From assembly GCF_024055595.1 (NCBI RefSeq), contig NZ_JAMXOF010000001.1, positions 1,302,001 through 1,366,000 of the forward strand: a stretch of 64,000 bases of DNA, given 5' to 3'. The stretch is from Mucilaginibacter aurantiaciroseus (GTDB lineage: Bacteria; Bacteroidota; Bacteroidia; Sphingobacteriales; Sphingobacteriaceae). Below the pieces are notes generated by a model. The model searched no databases, had not been told where the DNA came from, and saw only the letters and a program-made list of their open reading frames with translations. Of this stretch, positions 1 through 8,883 are shown one piece after another. Every line of letters starts with the position of its first letter. The first letter of the stretch is position 1. The translations under genes and the position numbers were made by a program.

Positions 1-2
1 GT

Positions 3-1340
3 TTTCTTGTCCCCCAGGATGTTGAGGGATTGGCGAACAGCCTTGGTGGTAAGCAAGCCCTTGAAACTAAACTTGACGAACTATTCAGCACAAACGCCAA
101 ACTAAGCGGCCGCCAGCAGGATGATGTAACCGGTTTGATAGGCCAGTACGCCCATGGTAACGAACCGAGCCATCACATTGCTTACTTATACAACTTTACC
201 AACTCGCCCAATAAAACGCAGTATTATGTGAACAAGATCCTGCGGGAACAATACAGCGCTAAACCCGATGGCTTATCGGGTAATGAAGATTGCGGGCAGA
301 TGTCGGCCTGGTATGTCATGAGCTCGCTTGGTCTATACAACATCGCGCCGGGGCAGCAGCAATACCAGATAACCGCCCCGCAGTTTGCCAAAATGGTTAT
401 CAACCTGGAAAATGGTAAAAAGTTCCTCATCAGCAACCCGGGTGCTACCGTTGGTCGCGGTAACTTTTATATACAGGGTATGAACTTCGATAAAAAGCCC
501 TACAATAAGCTGTTCCTAAATTATGAGGATTTAGCCAAAGGCGGAGATTTTGAAGTTTTTACAGGATCTTTGGCCAATAAACTGCTTATGCAGGAGTTGG
601 AGAAACCAACCTCTAAAATTACAGATGAAATGATCGTACCTAACCCATACATCACATCGGGTACCAAAACATTTAAAAATGCTATTAGTGTTGAGATAGG
701 CTGTGCCAATAACGCTGCAAACGTCTATTATACTTTAGATGGCAGCACGCCTACCGCTTCGTCTACCCAGTATAGTAAACCCATTAGCATATTGGTGAAT
801 ACCGTGGTAAAAGCGATAGCTATCAGCAATGGCAAAAGCAGTTTTGTAAATGTAGCCAAATTCACTAAGATCCGTGGTGACATAAAACTGTCGCTTATCA
901 ATAAATACCTGCCAAATTATTCGGCACAGGGCGATGAAACACTGATAAACGGCGTCCACGGAACGGCAAACTGGCGCCTTGGCAACTGGCAGGGCTACCA
1001 GGGTAAGGACTTTGAAGCCATACTCGACTTGGGCCAGTTAAAACCGGTTAAACAGGTTAGTTTTGGCGCTTTACAGGATACCCGCTCCTGGATAATATTC
1101 CCGTCGAAAGTAGAATATTGGCTGTCTGATGATGGTAAGAATTACAAGCTTGCTGCAACAATAAACAGCAAGATAGATGTTAAAGAACTTGAGCCGCAAA
1201 CCCAGGAATATACCGCGCCCATCAACAATAAAACACGGTATATTAAAGTAATAGCTAAACAGTTTGGCGCTTTACCCGAATGGCATGAAAGTAAAGGCAG
1301 CCCTTCTTATATTTTTGCGGATGAGATAACGGTGGAATAA
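3..1340 (+). CDS. GH92 family alpha-mannosidase, C-terminal part (5' end outside window)
   Basis: The frame is open from base 3, so the gene starts upstream of the window; the first TTG at base 30 is internal. Residues at the left edge (FLVPQDVEGLANSLGG) continue a GH92 catalytic domain. The family signatures GNEPSHHIAYLYN (about bases 157-195) and GNEDCGQMSAWYV (about 280-318) are present. GH92 enzymes are calcium-dependent exo-alpha-mannosidases acting on N-glycans and mannans. After the catalytic domain comes a chitobiase/hexosaminidase C-terminal-like beta-sandwich (about 640-880) with YYTLDGSTPT. A discoidin-like F5/8 type C carbohydrate-binding domain follows (about 930-1337). The protein is probably secreted or periplasmic; the signal peptide lies outside the window. 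The gene ends 23 bp before a convergent oxygenase gene. Confidence 0.93.
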   Translation, partial: FLVPQDVEGLANSLGGKQALETKLDELFSTNAKLSGRQQDDVTGLIGQYAHGNEPSHHIAYLYNFTNSPNKTQYYVNKILREQYSAKPDGLSGNEDCGQMSAWYVMSSLGLYNIAPGQQQYQITAPQFAKMVINLENGKKFLISNPGATVGRGNFYIQGMNFDKKPYNKLFLNYEDLAKGGDFEVFTGSLANKLLMQELEKPTSKITDEMIVPNPYITSGTKTFKNAISVEIGCANNAANVYYTLDGSTPTASSTQYSKPISILVNTVVKAIAISNGKSSFVNVAKFTKIRGDIKLSLINKYLPNYSAQGDETLINGVHGTANWRLGNWQGYQGKDFEAILDLGQLKPVKQVSFGALQDTRSWIIFPSKVEYWLSDDGKNYKLAATINSKIDVKELEPQTQEYTAPINNKTRYIKVIAKQFGALPEWHESKGSPSYIFADEITVE

Positions 1341-1363
1341 TATTAGTGAGAAAAAACATCCTG

Positions 1364-2206
1364 TCACTTCTCCCACCCTGTTTTTTTCAGGGCCGGGTCG
1401 TTTTCTTTAGCCAGGAAATCGTTATTTGATAATGAGCCTGCATCCCATTCAAGTATAGCTTTATTTGGCACCACATCCACAGGTGTTTTCCACGAGGTTG
1501 AGGTTTCGTTATATGCCAAATTGCTTTGCAACGAGTAGCAGGAAATGATACTCCAGCGCGGTTTATCAGATAAATTAGCTTCCGACCGGTGCAGCAGGTT
1601 ACTGTGAAAGAACAGGGCATCGCCCGGCTCAATTTCGCAATACACCAGTTCCATAGTTTGCAGGGCGTTGTTCACCATAGTCATATCTGCCCCAACCTGC
1701 TCGCCGGTGAAACCGTGGTTTACCCGGCCCAGTTTGTGCGAGCCTTTTATCACCTGCAGGCAGCCGTTCTCTTTGTTGGCTTTAGTAAGTGCTACCATAA
1801 CACTCATCAATTGATTTGGGAACATAAATTGGTTTTTGTACCAATAGCCGTAATCCTGGTGCCACTCCCAAGCGCCGCCAACCTTGGGCTCTTTCTGCAT
1901 TAATTTAGAGTGAAAATGGCAAACAGGCGCATCGCCATCAAGCAATTGCCCAACCGGGTTTATCATCTTTTCGCACCGGGTTAAATAGCCAAACACATCG
2001 TTACCGGGCGTAAACCATAAAGACAGGCGGGTCTTTTTGCCGTTCTGGTCGTTAAGGTCGAGCGCGTTCTTACGCATGGCATGGTCATTTAAAGCCGTGC
2101 TGTAAAGCCGCTCAATTTCTTGTGCCGAACAAAAATTCTTTACTACAATATAACCGTCGCGATGATAATCGCTCAGCTGCTGTGCAGATAATATGTTACT
2201 TGCCAT
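1364..2206 (-). CDS. Phytanoyl-CoA dioxygenase (PhyH) family protein
   Basis: This 280-residue protein has the PhyH-type Fe(II)/2-oxoglutarate oxygenase signature. The iron ligands are H116-x-D118 in WEWHQDYGYW and a distal His, most likely H206 in LLHRSEANLS. R217 (DKPRWS) is a candidate 2-oxoglutarate-binding arginine. Length is typical of bacterial PhyH proteins, which hydroxylate varied small molecules; the substrate cannot be read from sequence. The ATG sits just after the 117-bp divergent region shared with lepB, which contains an 8-bp inverted repeat. It converges on the GH92 gene. A second, unrelated-looking PhyH gene lies at 57.9 kb. Confidence 0.88.
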   Translation of the reverse strand: MASNILSAQQLSDYHRDGYIVVKNFCSAQEIERLYSTALNDHAMRKNALDLNDQNGKKTRLSLWFTPGNDVFGYLTRCEKMINPVGQLLDGDAPVCHFHSKLMQKEPKVGGAWEWHQDYGYWYKNQFMFPNQLMSVMVALTKANKENGCLQVIKGSHKLGRVNHGFTGEQVGADMTMVNNALQTMELVYCEIEPGDALFFHSNLLHRSEANLSDKPRWSIISCYSLQSNLAYNETSTSWKTPVDVVPNKAILEWDAGSLSNNDFLAKENDPALKKTGWEK

Positions 2207-2271
2207 AAAATTGGTATAAAAGGTTAGGTAAATTTAAGCAAGTATGTTGATTTTTTTGTAACAAATGCGTT

Positions 2272-2295
2272 TGCGTTTAGTCAAACATAAACGCA
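2272..2295. promoter_or_regulatory. Perfect 8-bp inverted repeat, candidate operator
   Basis: TGCGTTTA at 2272-2279 is mirrored by TAAACGCA at 2288-2295 with an 8-bp spacer, so half-site centres are 16 bp apart. It lies between the divergent phyH-like and lepB genes, 29 bp before the lepB ATG. Size and symmetry fit a dimeric repressor site. No regulator gene is adjacent, so the cognate factor is unknown. Confidence 0.4.
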
Positions 2296-2323
2296 CATTT
2301 AAACAAATAAATCTCAACTGAAT

Positions 2324-3424
2324 ATGAACTGGAAATTTTTATCACGTAAAAAGAAAGAAGAGAACAAACCCAAAAAAAGCGCCGTACGAGAATGGCTTGA
2401 TGCTATTTTGTTTGCGCTGATAGTATCTACTATTATCCGTGGCTTATTGTTTTCAGCGTATGCTATCCCATCCGCATCAATGGAAGGAAGCCTGCTAACC
2501 GGCGATTATTTATTTGTTAGTAAAATTGCTTATGGCCCGCGAATGCCTGTTACGCCAATATCAATTCCGTTTTTAGAATCGACCGTTACCGGTGCCAAGA
2601 TCAAAACCTATTGGGAAGGTTTGCAATTACCCTACTACCGCCTGCCGGGCTTAGGCAAAGTACAAAAAGGCGACGCTGTTGTGTTTAATTACCCTGCCGA
2701 AGCGGTTGACCGCCCTGTAGATATGCGCACCCATTTTATAAAACGCTGTGTGGGTACACCGGGTGATATTATTGAAATTAAAGATGCACAGGTATACGCG
2801 AACGGTAAACAGGTTGCAAATGCGCCGAAAGCTCAGGCATCGTATTTGGTGACCACCACCGGTGCCGATCTGAACCCCGAGATGATCAGCAACCTTAAAA
2901 TTGATGTGCGGTACCAGTATGCACCTAATAGCTACGAAATGATCATCCCTCCTGCCAGTTTAAGTGAGTTTAAAAGTTATTCTAACATCGTAGCTGTGAA
3001 AGAAAATATTGAGCCTAAAGGCGAATACAGCCCGCAGATTTTCCCGCATAACAAAAAATTTAAATGGAACGAGGATAACTTCGGCCCGCTGCTGATCCCT
3101 AAACGCGGCACCACAATTCTGCTGAACGATTCTACCTTGGTATTGTATGGCCGTTCTATAGAAGTTTACGAGCATAATAAAGTTACCCGTAATGGCGCTG
3201 ATGTTATCATCAATGGTATAAAAGCTGATAAATACACGTTTAAAATGAACTACTATTGGATGATGGGCGATAATCGCCACAATTCAGAAGATTCGCGCTT
3301 TTGGGGCTTTGTGCCCGAAGACCATATTGTAGGCAAAGCCATGATAACCTGGATGAGCATCGATAGCACCCAAAGTGCATTAAACCAAGTTAGGTGGAAC
3401 AGGGTTTTAAGGGCGATACATTAA
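2324..3424 (+). CDS. lepB: Signal peptidase I
   Basis: The 366-residue inner-membrane serine protease removes signal peptides from secreted proteins. A basic N-terminus (residues 1-22) precedes one membrane helix (about 26-46). The catalytic serine S52 lies in PSASMEGSL and the general-base lysine K141 in HFIKRCVGTPGD. The C-terminal box GDNRHNSEDSRFWGFV is present. It is longer than the E. coli enzyme (324 residues). The region between the lysine motif and the GDN box (about residues 150-310) is large and contains extra beta structure, as often seen in Bacteroidota. The ATG at 2324 gives the expected start with no closer alternative. Confidence 0.95.
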   Translation: MNWKFLSRKKKEENKPKKSAVREWLDAILFALIVSTIIRGLLFSAYAIPSASMEGSLLTGDYLFVSKIAYGPRMPVTPISIPFLESTVTGAKIKTYWEGLQLPYYRLPGLGKVQKGDAVVFNYPAEAVDRPVDMRTHFIKRCVGTPGDIIEIKDAQVYANGKQVANAPKAQASYLVTTTGADLNPEMISNLKIDVRYQYAPNSYEMIIPPASLSEFKSYSNIVAVKENIEPKGEYSPQIFPHNKKFKWNEDNFGPLLIPKRGTTILLNDSTLVLYGRSIEVYEHNKVTRNGADVIINGIKADKYTFKMNYYWMMGDNRHNSEDSRFWGFVPEDHIVGKAMITWMSIDSTQSALNQVRWNRVLRAIH

Positions 3425-3564
3425 AGCCTTAACTACACGCCTCCGAACACTTCATATAATAATACCGATCAAACTGATTCAAATTGCCTGTTTTATATAT
3501 CAAATAATTAGTTAATTAAATTAGTGGCATTTGCTTTGAGGTATACTATGCCAGTTGCAAAGTT

Positions 3565-3891
3565 ATGAGCAAAAACAACAAATTCATCATCAGGCGTACC
3601 CTTTCGCAGGAGCGCTTTGAAATACTTTGGAAAAAGCGCAGTAACGGACAGGCAACCCTACGCGACCTTACCGAAATGGACGAAATCATCAATCGTGATG
3701 CAGGTGTGCGCCAGTTTGTTTTAGAAGAAATGGCAGGCGAAGAGAACCCGAACAATGATGTTGATATACAGGATATGATGAAGCAACCTCTACAAACCCA
3801 TCAAAGCTTTATCAATAAGTTGAAGTCGTTTTTAAACAAGTTGTTCCACAATTTTACTGCTACCCGTTTGCAACCCACCGGTAATTATTAA
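3565..3891 (+). CDS. Hypothetical protein, 108 aa
   Basis: No family recognised. The protein is hydrophilic and mixed-charge (MSKNNKFIIRRTLSQERF), with no signal peptide or membrane segment. An N-terminal helical, charged half (about 1-60) is followed by an acidic linker (about 58-72) and a basic, low-complexity C-terminus. The ATG at 3565 follows a 140-bp AT-rich gap after lepB. Codon usage looks like the neighbours. A start-to-stop frame of this length with plausible composition supports a real gene, but function is unknown. It precedes the S9 peptidase gene by 88 bp with no visible terminator. Confidence 0.6.
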   Translation: MSKNNKFIIRRTLSQERFEILWKKRSNGQATLRDLTEMDEIINRDAGVRQFVLEEMAGEENPNNDVDIQDMMKQPLQTHQSFINKLKSFLNKLFHNFTATRLQPTGNY

Positions 3892-3979
3892 ACCGGCATT
3901 GGTTGTAACTTTTTCATTTAATTCCATCACAACGCATTAAATTTAAGATATTAGGGCTGCATACCTTTACTGCCCTTTT

Positions 3980-6790
3980 ATGAAAAGATTTTTACTGCCT
4001 GTTTTACTGTTGTTAAGCATTTATGCGACTGCCCAAAGGGTTTCTAAAAAGCCGCTTGACCAAACGGTTTACGACGGCTGGCAAAACATAGCTAACGAAC
4101 GCATCAGCAACGATGGCAAATGGATAGTTTATGTAGTAAAACCACAGGAAGGTGATGCAAACCTTGTTGTATTGGATGCAAAAGGTAAAAACCAAATAAA
4201 CATCCCAAGGGCAGATACGGTGCGGTTTACGCACGATTCTAAATACGCTTTGTTTCTCATCAGGCCGTTTTATAAGGACATCCGCCAGGCTAAGATCAAA
4301 AAGAAAAAGCAGTCGGAATTTTCGAAAGACACCCTGGGCATCATCACCCTCGGTAAAAACTTCATCAAAAAGATCCCGGCTATCGGTTCATTTAAAGTAG
4401 CAGATAAGGCATCTGTTATAGCCTACATCTCTCCCGCTGATACATTGAAAAAACCTGAAGCATCAGATACTTCTAAAAAAGCCATTGCAACAACCATTGC
4501 CCCGCCAACAAAAGACGGTGCCGAACTCACTATACAGCAATTAGCAAACGGTAAAACCCGCAGCTTTAATTATGTGAACGATTACCAGCTGACCAAAAAC
4601 GGTAAATGGCTTGCTTTTTCTGTAAATGCGCCAAAAAAGAACAAAACTGTTAAATCGGGATTATTTGTTTACGATGTAGAAAAGGATTTGCTTAAAGCAG
4701 TAAGCACCGGCCGCGGTAATTATAAAAATATAACGTTTGACGATGCAGGCAAACAATTGGCATTTACTGCCGAAAAGAATACGGAGAAGGCATTGACAAA
4801 ACCATTTAAGCTGTATTACTACACCGCATCTAAAGATAGCGCTACCGTTATTGCCGAACCAGGATCGAATGGCATGCCTGTAAAATGGGCGGTTAGTGGC
4901 GATGGTAAAGTAACTTTCAGTAAAAGCGGTAACAATTTATTCTTTGGCACAGCCCCCATCCCAAAACCTGCCGATACTACTTTGGTAGACTTTGAGAATG
5001 CCCGTGTAGATATCTGGAATTATAAAGACGATTACCTGCAGCCGCAACAACTTAAAAACCTGCAGCGTGAATTGAAACGCAGCTACCAGGCGGTTATCCG
5101 CCCTGCAGACGGGTCAAAGAGGTTAATTCAATTGGGCGACCGTTCCATTCGCGAGATCTCCATATCAGATAATAACGACGCGCCATTTGTATTAGGTTTA
5201 ACCGATACAGGCGCACGTGTACAAGCACAATGGGAAGGTGGATCCCAACAATCGGCATATCTTATCAACACCAAAACAGGTGAGCGCATACGTATAAACG
5301 ACCGATTAAAAGCGCGTTACAGTATTTCAACAGGTGGTAACTACGTGGTTTGGTTTGATTCAAAAGATCAGAACTGGCATAGCTATAACATCACCACCGG
5401 CAAAAAACTCAATATAACTGCAGGTACACTCGTAAAAATGGGTGCCGAGGATAATGACGTACCCGATGACCCGTTGCCATACGGCATTGCCGGCTGGGAA
5501 GAGAGTGATAAGCGTGTGCTGATCTACGACCGTTACGATATATGGGCGGTTGACCCGGAGACAGGTAAATTCACCAATTTTACAAACGGTATGGGCCGCA
5601 GGTATAAACTGGAGTTCCGTTATAACGCTACCGACCCCGAGGAGAAATTCATTCCATCCAAAAAAACACTTTGGATGATCGTACAAAACGACGAAAACAA
5701 ACAATGGGGATATTATAAAAAGGAATTAACCAGTGATTATGCGCCTAAAAAGGTGACTATGACGCCAATGGGCTATAGCGGTTTACAAAAAGCAAGGGAT
5801 ACAAATGAATTTATTTATACCAAATACAGCTATACAAAATCGCCTGACTTGTATGTATCAATTGATCTGATAAAGGAAACCAAGCTTAGCGCTATCAATC
5901 CGCAACAACCTCAATACAACTGGGGCACTGCCGAATTGGTGCAGTGGACAACCCCGAAAGGATATAAATCAAAAGGCATCCTGTACAAGCCCGAGGATTT
6001 TGATCCAACAAAGAAATACCCGATGATCGCTTATTTTTACGAGAAACTATCTGACGGTTTGTACAATTACCTGCCCCCTTCCCCTACACCATCACGCCTA
6101 CCAATTTCGTGGTTTGTAAGTAATGGCTATTTGGTGTTTGCGCCGGACATTAGTTACGAAACAGGCCACCCGGGGGCTTCTGCCGTTGAATTTGTAAACT
6201 CGGGCGTGGAAGCTTTAAAGAAAAACCCTTGGGTTGATGGGCAGCATATTGGTATCCAGGGCCAAAGTTGGGGCGGTTACCAGGTGGCTTACCTAATTAC
6301 CCAAACCAACATGTACGCTGCTGCATGGGCGGGCGCGCCGGTTGCTAACATGACCTCCGCCTATGGTGGTATCCGTTGGGAAAGCGGCATCAACCGACAG
6401 TCGCAGTACGAAAAAACACAAAGCCGTATAGGTGCCACACTTTGGGATAAACCTAATTTATATATCGAGAACTCTCCCCTGTTTCAATTGCCAAAAGTAA
6501 AAACCCCGGTGGTAATTATGAGTAATGATGCGGATGGTGCCGTGCCATGGTACCAGGGTATAGAGATGTTTACCGCACTACGCAGGTTAGGCAAGCCTGT
6601 TTGGCTGCTTCAATATAACGATGAAGCCCACAACCTGGTAAAACGCCAGAACCGCAAAGACATCAGCATCCGCGAAGCACAATTTTTTGACCATTTCCTG
6701 AAGGGCGCACCAATGCCGGTATGGTTGGATAAAGGTGTACCAGCAGTGGATAAAGGCAAGGATTGGGGGTTCGAGATGAGTTGGCAGTAA
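3980..6790 (+). CDS. Secreted S9 family peptidase / alpha-beta hydrolase
   Basis: The 936-residue protein starts with a signal peptide ([19 protein letters not shown]). It then has a long WD40/beta-propeller-like region with repeated NGKWLAF and GNYVVWF strands (about 30-620) and a C-terminal prolyl-oligopeptidase-type alpha/beta hydrolase domain (about 650-920). The catalytic triad can be placed: S763 in GQSWGG, D852 in NDADGAVPW and H884 in DEAHNL. Family members cleave peptides or oligopeptides, here probably in the periplasm or at the cell surface. The length is greater than classic DPP-IV-like enzymes but common in Bacteroidota. The gene stands alone and ends at a REP-like palindrome that separates it from convergent gpmA. 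Confidence 0.92.
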   Translation: MKRFLLPVLLLLSIYATAQRVSKKPLDQTVYDGWQNIANERISNDGKWIVYVVKPQEGDANLVVLDAKGKNQINIPRADTVRFTHDSKYALFLIRPFYKDIRQAKIKKKKQSEFSKDTLGIITLGKNFIKKIPAIGSFKVADKASVIAYISPADTLKKPEASDTSKKAIATTIAPPTKDGAELTIQQLANGKTRSFNYVNDYQLTKNGKWLAFSVNAPKKNKTVKSGLFVYDVEKDLLKAVSTGRGNYKNITFDDAGKQLAFTAEKNTEKALTKPFKLYYYTASKDSATVIAEPGSNGMPVKWAVSGDGKVTFSKSGNNLFFGTAPIPKPADTTLVDFENARVDIWNYKDDYLQPQQLKNLQRELKRSYQAVIRPADGSKRLIQLGDRSIREISISDNNDAPFVLGLTDTGARVQAQWEGGSQQSAYLINTKTGERIRINDRLKARYSISTGGNYVVWFDSKDQNWHSYNITTGKKLNITAGTLVKMGAEDNDVPDDPLPYGIAGWEESDKRVLIYDRYDIWAVDPETGKFTNFTNGMGRRYKLEFRYNATDPEEKFIPSKKTLWMIVQNDENKQWGYYKKELTSDYAPKKVTMTPMGYSGLQKARDTNEFIYTKYSYTKSPDLYVSIDLIKETKLSAINPQQPQYNWGTAELVQWTTPKGYKSKGILYKPEDFDPTKKYPMIAYFYEKLSDGLYNYLPPSPTPSRLPISWFVSNGYLVFAPDISYETGHPGASAVEFVNSGVEALKKNPWVDGQHIGIQGQSWGGYQVAYLITQTNMYAAAWAGAPVANMTSAYGGIRWESGINRQSQYEKTQSRIGATLWDKPNLYIENSPLFQLPKVKTPVVIMSNDADGAVPWYQGIEMFTALRRLGKPVWLLQYNDEAHNLVKRQNRKDISIREAQFFDHFLKGAPMPVWLDKGVPAVDKGKDWGFEMSWQ

Positions 6791-6795
6791 ACAAA

Positions 6796-6886
6796 CTATG
6801 TCATTGCAAGCGATGGCGTAACAATCTCAACATATCCGCTTGTCCTTTGAGATAGCCACGTCGCTACGTTCTTCGCAATAACATAG
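6796..6886. repeat. REP-like imperfect palindrome between convergent genes
   Basis: CTATGTCATTGC at the left edge and GCAATAACATAG at the right edge are inverted copies with one mismatch. The interior has matching arms around GATAGCCACGTCGCTACG. It fills almost the whole 98-bp gap between two convergent stop codons. The same element type recurs at 62649-62745 (shared core ATTGCCACG/ATAGCCACG with CGCTAC, and TTGCGAG/TTGCAAG arms). Confidence 0.75.
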
Positions 6887-6888
6887 TA

Positions 6889-7578
6889 TTATTTGAGGTA
6901 ATAATGCCTAATACAATTTAGCCTGTCATCCAACTCATAAACCCAGGGTGTTGCGGTGGGTATATCCAACTTGGCAACATCTTCGTCGCTTAAGTTTTCG
7001 ATGTATTGGATAAGGGCACGCAGGCTGTTGCCATGCGCGCAAATGATCACCTTTTTGTTTTCGCGGATGGCGGGTACGATACTCTCGTGCCAGAATGGTA
7101 ACGCCCTGTTCATAGTTTCGCTTAGATTTTCTGTTAGTGGAAGTTCGCGATAAGTAAGGTCATTATACCTTAAATAATGGCCGGGGAAACGCTCGTCCTG
7201 CTCGGTTATAGCAGGTGGCTTTTCGTGCGGATCGCGGCGCCATTTTTGTACTTGCTCTTCGCCGTATTTCTCAATGGTTTCTGCTTTATTTAAACCCTGT
7301 AACGCTCCGTAAAAACGTTCGTTCAACCGCCAGGATTTATGCACCGGGATCCAAAGCGAATCCATCTGCTCCAACGCAAAATGCATGGTTTTTATGCTAC
7401 GTTTCAAAACGGAGGTAAAACCAATATCAAAGGTATAACCATTTTCGGCAAGCAGCTTACCGGCGCGGATGGCTTGCTGCAGGCCCTCTTCAGACAGGTC
7501 TACGTCTGTCCAGCCTGTAAAGCGGTTCTCCAGGTTCCAAATACTCTCGCCGTGGCGTATCAAAACTAATTTCTGCAT
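6889..7578 (-). CDS. gpmA: 2,3-bisphosphoglycerate-dependent phosphoglycerate mutase
   Basis: The enzyme interconverts 3- and 2-phosphoglycerate in glycolysis and gluconeogenesis. The start at 7578 gives MQKLVLIRHGES, with the phosphorylated H9 in the RHGE motif; an upstream start would add seven unlikely residues. NRFTGWTDVDLSEEG, FTSVLKRS, LNERFYGALQGLNK and the second active-site histidine in ICAHGNSLRAL match the dPGM family. At 229 residues it is close to the family norm of about 230-250. The gene converges on the S9 peptidase gene and is divergent from the permease gene at 7682. Confidence 0.95.
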   Translation of the reverse strand: MQKLVLIRHGESIWNLENRFTGWTDVDLSEEGLQQAIRAGKLLAENGYTFDIGFTSVLKRSIKTMHFALEQMDSLWIPVHKSWRLNERFYGALQGLNKAETIEKYGEEQVQKWRRDPHEKPPAITEQDERFPGHYLRYNDLTYRELPLTENLSETMNRALPFWHESIVPAIRENKKVIICAHGNSLRALIQYIENLSDEDVAKLDIPTATPWVYELDDRLNCIRHYYLK

Positions 7579-7681
7579 AACTGATAGTTTAACACGCAAG
7601 CTGTGTTTGAGTTTAAAAACTATTGCTAATTCGTTTTATTTAAATTAGATTGCATGTTATAAACCAAATTTAAACTTTATT

Positions 7682-8272
7682 ATGATACCTACCACTCCAG
7701 CACCGGTGGTTGTAAAGGATGGCATTGCCAACCCTGCACCGCTCGGCCTTTGTGCTTTCGGCATGACAACCGTTTTGTTAAACATCCACAACGCCGGCTT
7801 TTTTGAAATGAACGCCATGATACTTGCCATGGGCATTTTTTATGGCGGATTGGCCCAGGTTATTGCCGGTGTTATCGAAGCGAAAAAGAATAATACATTC
7901 GGGCTTACCGCTTTTACATCATACGGCTTCTTTTGGCTATCGCTGGTTGGGCTAATAGTAATGCCTAAACTGGGTTGGGCGCCAAAGGCAAGCGAAGGTG
8001 CTATGTGTGCTTATTTAGCCATGTGGGGTTTCTTTACCTTTTGTTTGTTCTTTGGTACACTCAAATTAAACCGCGCGCTGCAATTCATATTCGGATCGTT
8101 AACCATATTGTTCGGCCTATTGGTTTGGGGCGATGCTACAGGCAACGAGAGTATTAAACACCTTGCGGGTTACGAAGGTATTATCTGCGGATTATCTGCA
8201 ATATATGCTGGTATTGCAGGGGTGCTGAATGAAGTTTACGGGAAAGAAGTATTGCCGATCGGTACTGTTTAG
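7682..8272 (+). CDS. satP: Acetate uptake transporter, GPR1/FUN34/YaaH family
   Basis: This 196-residue inner-membrane protein has six predicted hydrophobic helices. The family signature NPAPLGL is at residues 17-23. SatP-type proteins carry acetate or succinate, probably with protons. The length matches E. coli SatP (188). An N-terminal proline-rich lead (IPTTPAP) precedes the signature, and the C-terminus after the last helix is short (YGKEVLPIGTV). The gene is divergent from gpmA and is followed at 83 bp by a START-like protein gene on the same strand. The symbol reflects family membership; acetate specificity is inferred. Confidence 0.85.
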   Translation: MIPTTPAPVVVKDGIANPAPLGLCAFGMTTVLLNIHNAGFFEMNAMILAMGIFYGGLAQVIAGVIEAKKNNTFGLTAFTSYGFFWLSLVGLIVMPKLGWAPKASEGAMCAYLAMWGFFTFCLFFGTLKLNRALQFIFGSLTILFGLLVWGDATGNESIKHLAGYEGIICGLSAIYAGIAGVLNEVYGKEVLPIGTV

Positions 8273-8355
8273 CCTATCTCCAACTTGCTCCAAAGGAAAA
8301 GGGGGGTTAAAAAAGATTAGGTGAGGCTCTCAAATATTTCTGCTAAATTGCACGG

Positions 8356-8739
8356 GTGAAAGATCTAAAAAAATATTACCTGTTACCGGCCACACCCGAG
8401 GAGGTGTACACGGCACTTACCAACCCCCTAACGATGGAATTATGGACGGGCGAAAAAGCTGAAATGTCTACCGAGCCCGGTTCTGAGTTTTCCTTGTGGG
8501 AAGGCAGCATTGTAGGTAAAAACATTGCGTTTGAAGAGGGAAAGAAAATAGTACAGCAATGGTATTTCGACGGGCAGAGTGATGAATCTATAGTTACCAT
8601 CAAGATCCACCCGGATAAACATGGCTCATCTATCGAACTTAGGCACACCAACATCCCTGATGATGATTACAACGACATTACCGAAGGCTGGAACGACAGC
8701 TACTTTGGAAACCTGGCAGATTTTTTTGCTGTAGGATAA
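8356..8739 (+). CDS. START-like/SRPBCC domain protein (AHSA1-like)
   Basis: The 127-residue protein has the Bet v1/START-like fold signature of AHSA1 proteins. An early strand followed by PATPEEVYTALTNPLTMELWTG is typical of the ligand-cavity entrance. WEGSIVGKNIAFEEGKKIVQQWYF and the C-terminal helix (TEGWNDSYFGNLADFF) also match. It uses a GTG start at 8356 (MKDLKKYYLLPAT); no ATG gives a full N-terminus. The ligand is unknown. A strong bidirectional terminator lies 63 bp after the stop codon. Confidence 0.83.
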   Translation: MKDLKKYYLLPATPEEVYTALTNPLTMELWTGEKAEMSTEPGSEFSLWEGSIVGKNIAFEEGKKIVQQWYFDGQSDESIVTIKIHPDKHGSSIELRHTNIPDDDYNDITEGWNDSYFGNLADFFAVG

Positions 8740-8801
8740 TTGAGAGAGGCAAATTAGAAAGAGCCAAAAATCAAGAAGTAAATTAAACAGCATATAACAA
8801 C

Positions 8802-8838
8802 AAAAGAGCCGCCCCAAATGGAGCGGCTCTTTTTTACT
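8802..8838. terminator. Bidirectional intrinsic terminator
   Basis: AAAAGAGCCGC (8802-8812) pairs perfectly with GCGGCTCTTTT (8823-8833), followed by T-rich sequence on the + strand and by TTTT on the - strand. It lies between the convergent START-like and OmpA-family genes and can serve both. Confidence 0.85.
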
Positions 8839-8883
8839 TTAAGGTGTATTGATTCCCGACTCTTGTGGTCTTGGATTTATCCC

